Assembly (NCBI RefSeq): GCF_040907265.1
Contig: NZ_JBFOHP010000002.1
Coordinates: forward strand, 3,806,501-3,870,500
DNA from: Streptomyces sclerotialus
Lineage (GTDB): Bacteria > Actinomycetota > Actinomycetes > Streptomycetales > Streptomycetaceae
Length of the DNA: 64,000 nt
Direction: 5' to 3'
Shown here in pieces: positions 63,517-64,000 of the stretch; position 1 is the first letter of the stretch; each line of letters starts with the position of its first letter. The translations under genes and the position numbers were made by a program. The notes under the pieces are model-generated. The model was not told the origin of the DNA. It saw only the letters and a list, made by a program, of their open reading frames with translations, and did no database searches.

Positions 63517-64000
63517 ATGCGCATTGTCATCGCAGGAGGACATGGTCAGATCGCGCTGCGGCTGGAGCGTCTGCTCGCCGCGCGCGGGGACGAGGTAGCG
63601 GGCATCATCCGGCGGCCCGAGCAGGCCGGGGATCTGCTGGCCGCCGGCGCCGAACCGGTCGTGTGCGACCTGGAGAAGGCCTCGGTCGACGAGGTCGCGC
63701 GGCATCTGGAGGGCGCGGACGCCGCGGTCTTCGCCGCGGGCGCCGGCCCCGGCAGCGGCGAGGACCGCAAGGAGACCGTGGACCGGGGTGCCGCCACGCT
63801 CTTCGCGAACGCGGCCGAGGCGGTCGGCGTACGGCGGTTCCTGGTGGTCTCGTCCATGGGCGCCGACCGCGAGCCGCCGCCCGGCACGGACCCGGTGTTC
63901 GCCGCCTACCTGCGGGCGAAGGGGGCGGCCGACGCGGACGTACGGGCCCGGAAGAGCCTGGACTGGACGATCCTGCGCCCGGGGCGGCTGACCGACGACC
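63517..64000 (+). CDS. NAD(P)H-binding SDR-like protein, 3' end outside window
   Basis: The first 161 codons of an atypical short-chain dehydrogenase (NAD_binding_10 type). N-terminus MRIVIAGGHGQIALRLERLL, with GGHGQIA where the third Gly of the usual motif is Ala; then IIRRPEQAG, VVCDLEKAS, AAVFAAGAGPGSG and the segment FLVVSSMGADRE. The frame is open at base 64000. Similar in type to the protein at 58490-59134. Cofactor and substrate are not established. Confidence 0.85.
   Translation, partial: MRIVIAGGHGQIALRLERLLAARGDEVAGIIRRPEQAGDLLAAGAEPVVCDLEKASVDEVARHLEGADAAVFAAGAGPGSGEDRKETVDRGAATLFANAAEAVGVRRFLVVSSMGADREPPPGTDPVFAAYLRAKGAADADVRARKSLDWTILRPGRLTDD

Overview
The window is a chromosomal core segment of a high-GC actinobacterium, almost certainly Streptomyces or a very close relative. 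The evidence is the strong GC bias at third codon positions, frequent GTG and TTG starts (TTG for rpoB, GTG for rpoC), the RpoB/RpoC/EF-Tu/EF-G sequences, and gene order matching the Streptomyces ribosomal-protein supercluster. Most genes lie on the minus strand. The window therefore reads backwards, from tRNA-Thr at about 61.7 kb down to alr at about 1.2 kb.

1-11.2 kb holds cell-envelope and cofactor genes: an alpha/beta hydrolase (cut by the window edge), alanine racemase, a secreted L,D-transpeptidase, the NAD(P)HX repair enzyme, AcpS, GlmS, a small unknown protein, pantothenate kinase, a DUF389 membrane protein and GlmM. From 11.3 to 19.7 kb come rpsI-rplM, a GT87-like membrane protein, an ABC-F ATPase, a membrane-anchored unknown, truA, and the rpsD / rpoA-rplQ end of the alpha operon. 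From 19.7 to 34.4 kb lies the contiguous S10-spc-alpha array: rpsJ, rplC, rplD, rplW, rplB, rpsS, rplV, rpsC, rplP, rpmC, rpsQ, rplN, rplX, rplE, rpsN, rpsH, rplF, rplR, rpsE, rpmD, rplO, secY, adk, map, infA, rpmJ, rpsM, rpsK. It has many TGATG/TAATG overlaps that imply translational coupling.

34.8-37.1 kb is a short non-ribosomal insert between the S10 and str operons: panD, a Uma2-type nuclease-like protein and a Rpn-like PD-(D/E)XK protein. The str operon (rpsL-rpsG-fusA-tuf) follows at 37.3-41.6 kb, then a DUF1707 membrane protein, rpoC-rpoB, rplL-rplJ, rplA-rplK and nusG-secE, headed by tRNA-Trp at 55.1 kb. 55.4-64 kb carries an aminotransferase, an adenosine deaminase-family protein, a TetR/NAD(P)-binding protein pair with a 23-bp palindromic operator, murB, two MaoC-type dehydratase subunits, rpmG, tRNA-Met, tRNA-Thr, an amidohydrolase-fold protein that appears to have lost catalytic metal ligands, and a truncated NAD(P)-binding protein.

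The intergenic regions are informative. Perfect or near-perfect hairpins separate nearly every transcription unit. Good -35/-10 pairs lie upstream of rpsL, rpoB and rplJ. The rplJ leader has an attenuator-like hairpin with a U tract, and the rplO-secY gap carries three strong hairpins. I saw no CRISPR array, insertion sequence, rRNA gene or prophage. No convincing new multi-gene system is visible. The best leads for new biology are the structured leaders, the degenerate amidohydrolase, the two nuclease-like genes between ribosomal operons, and a structured block near 61.9-62.1 kb.
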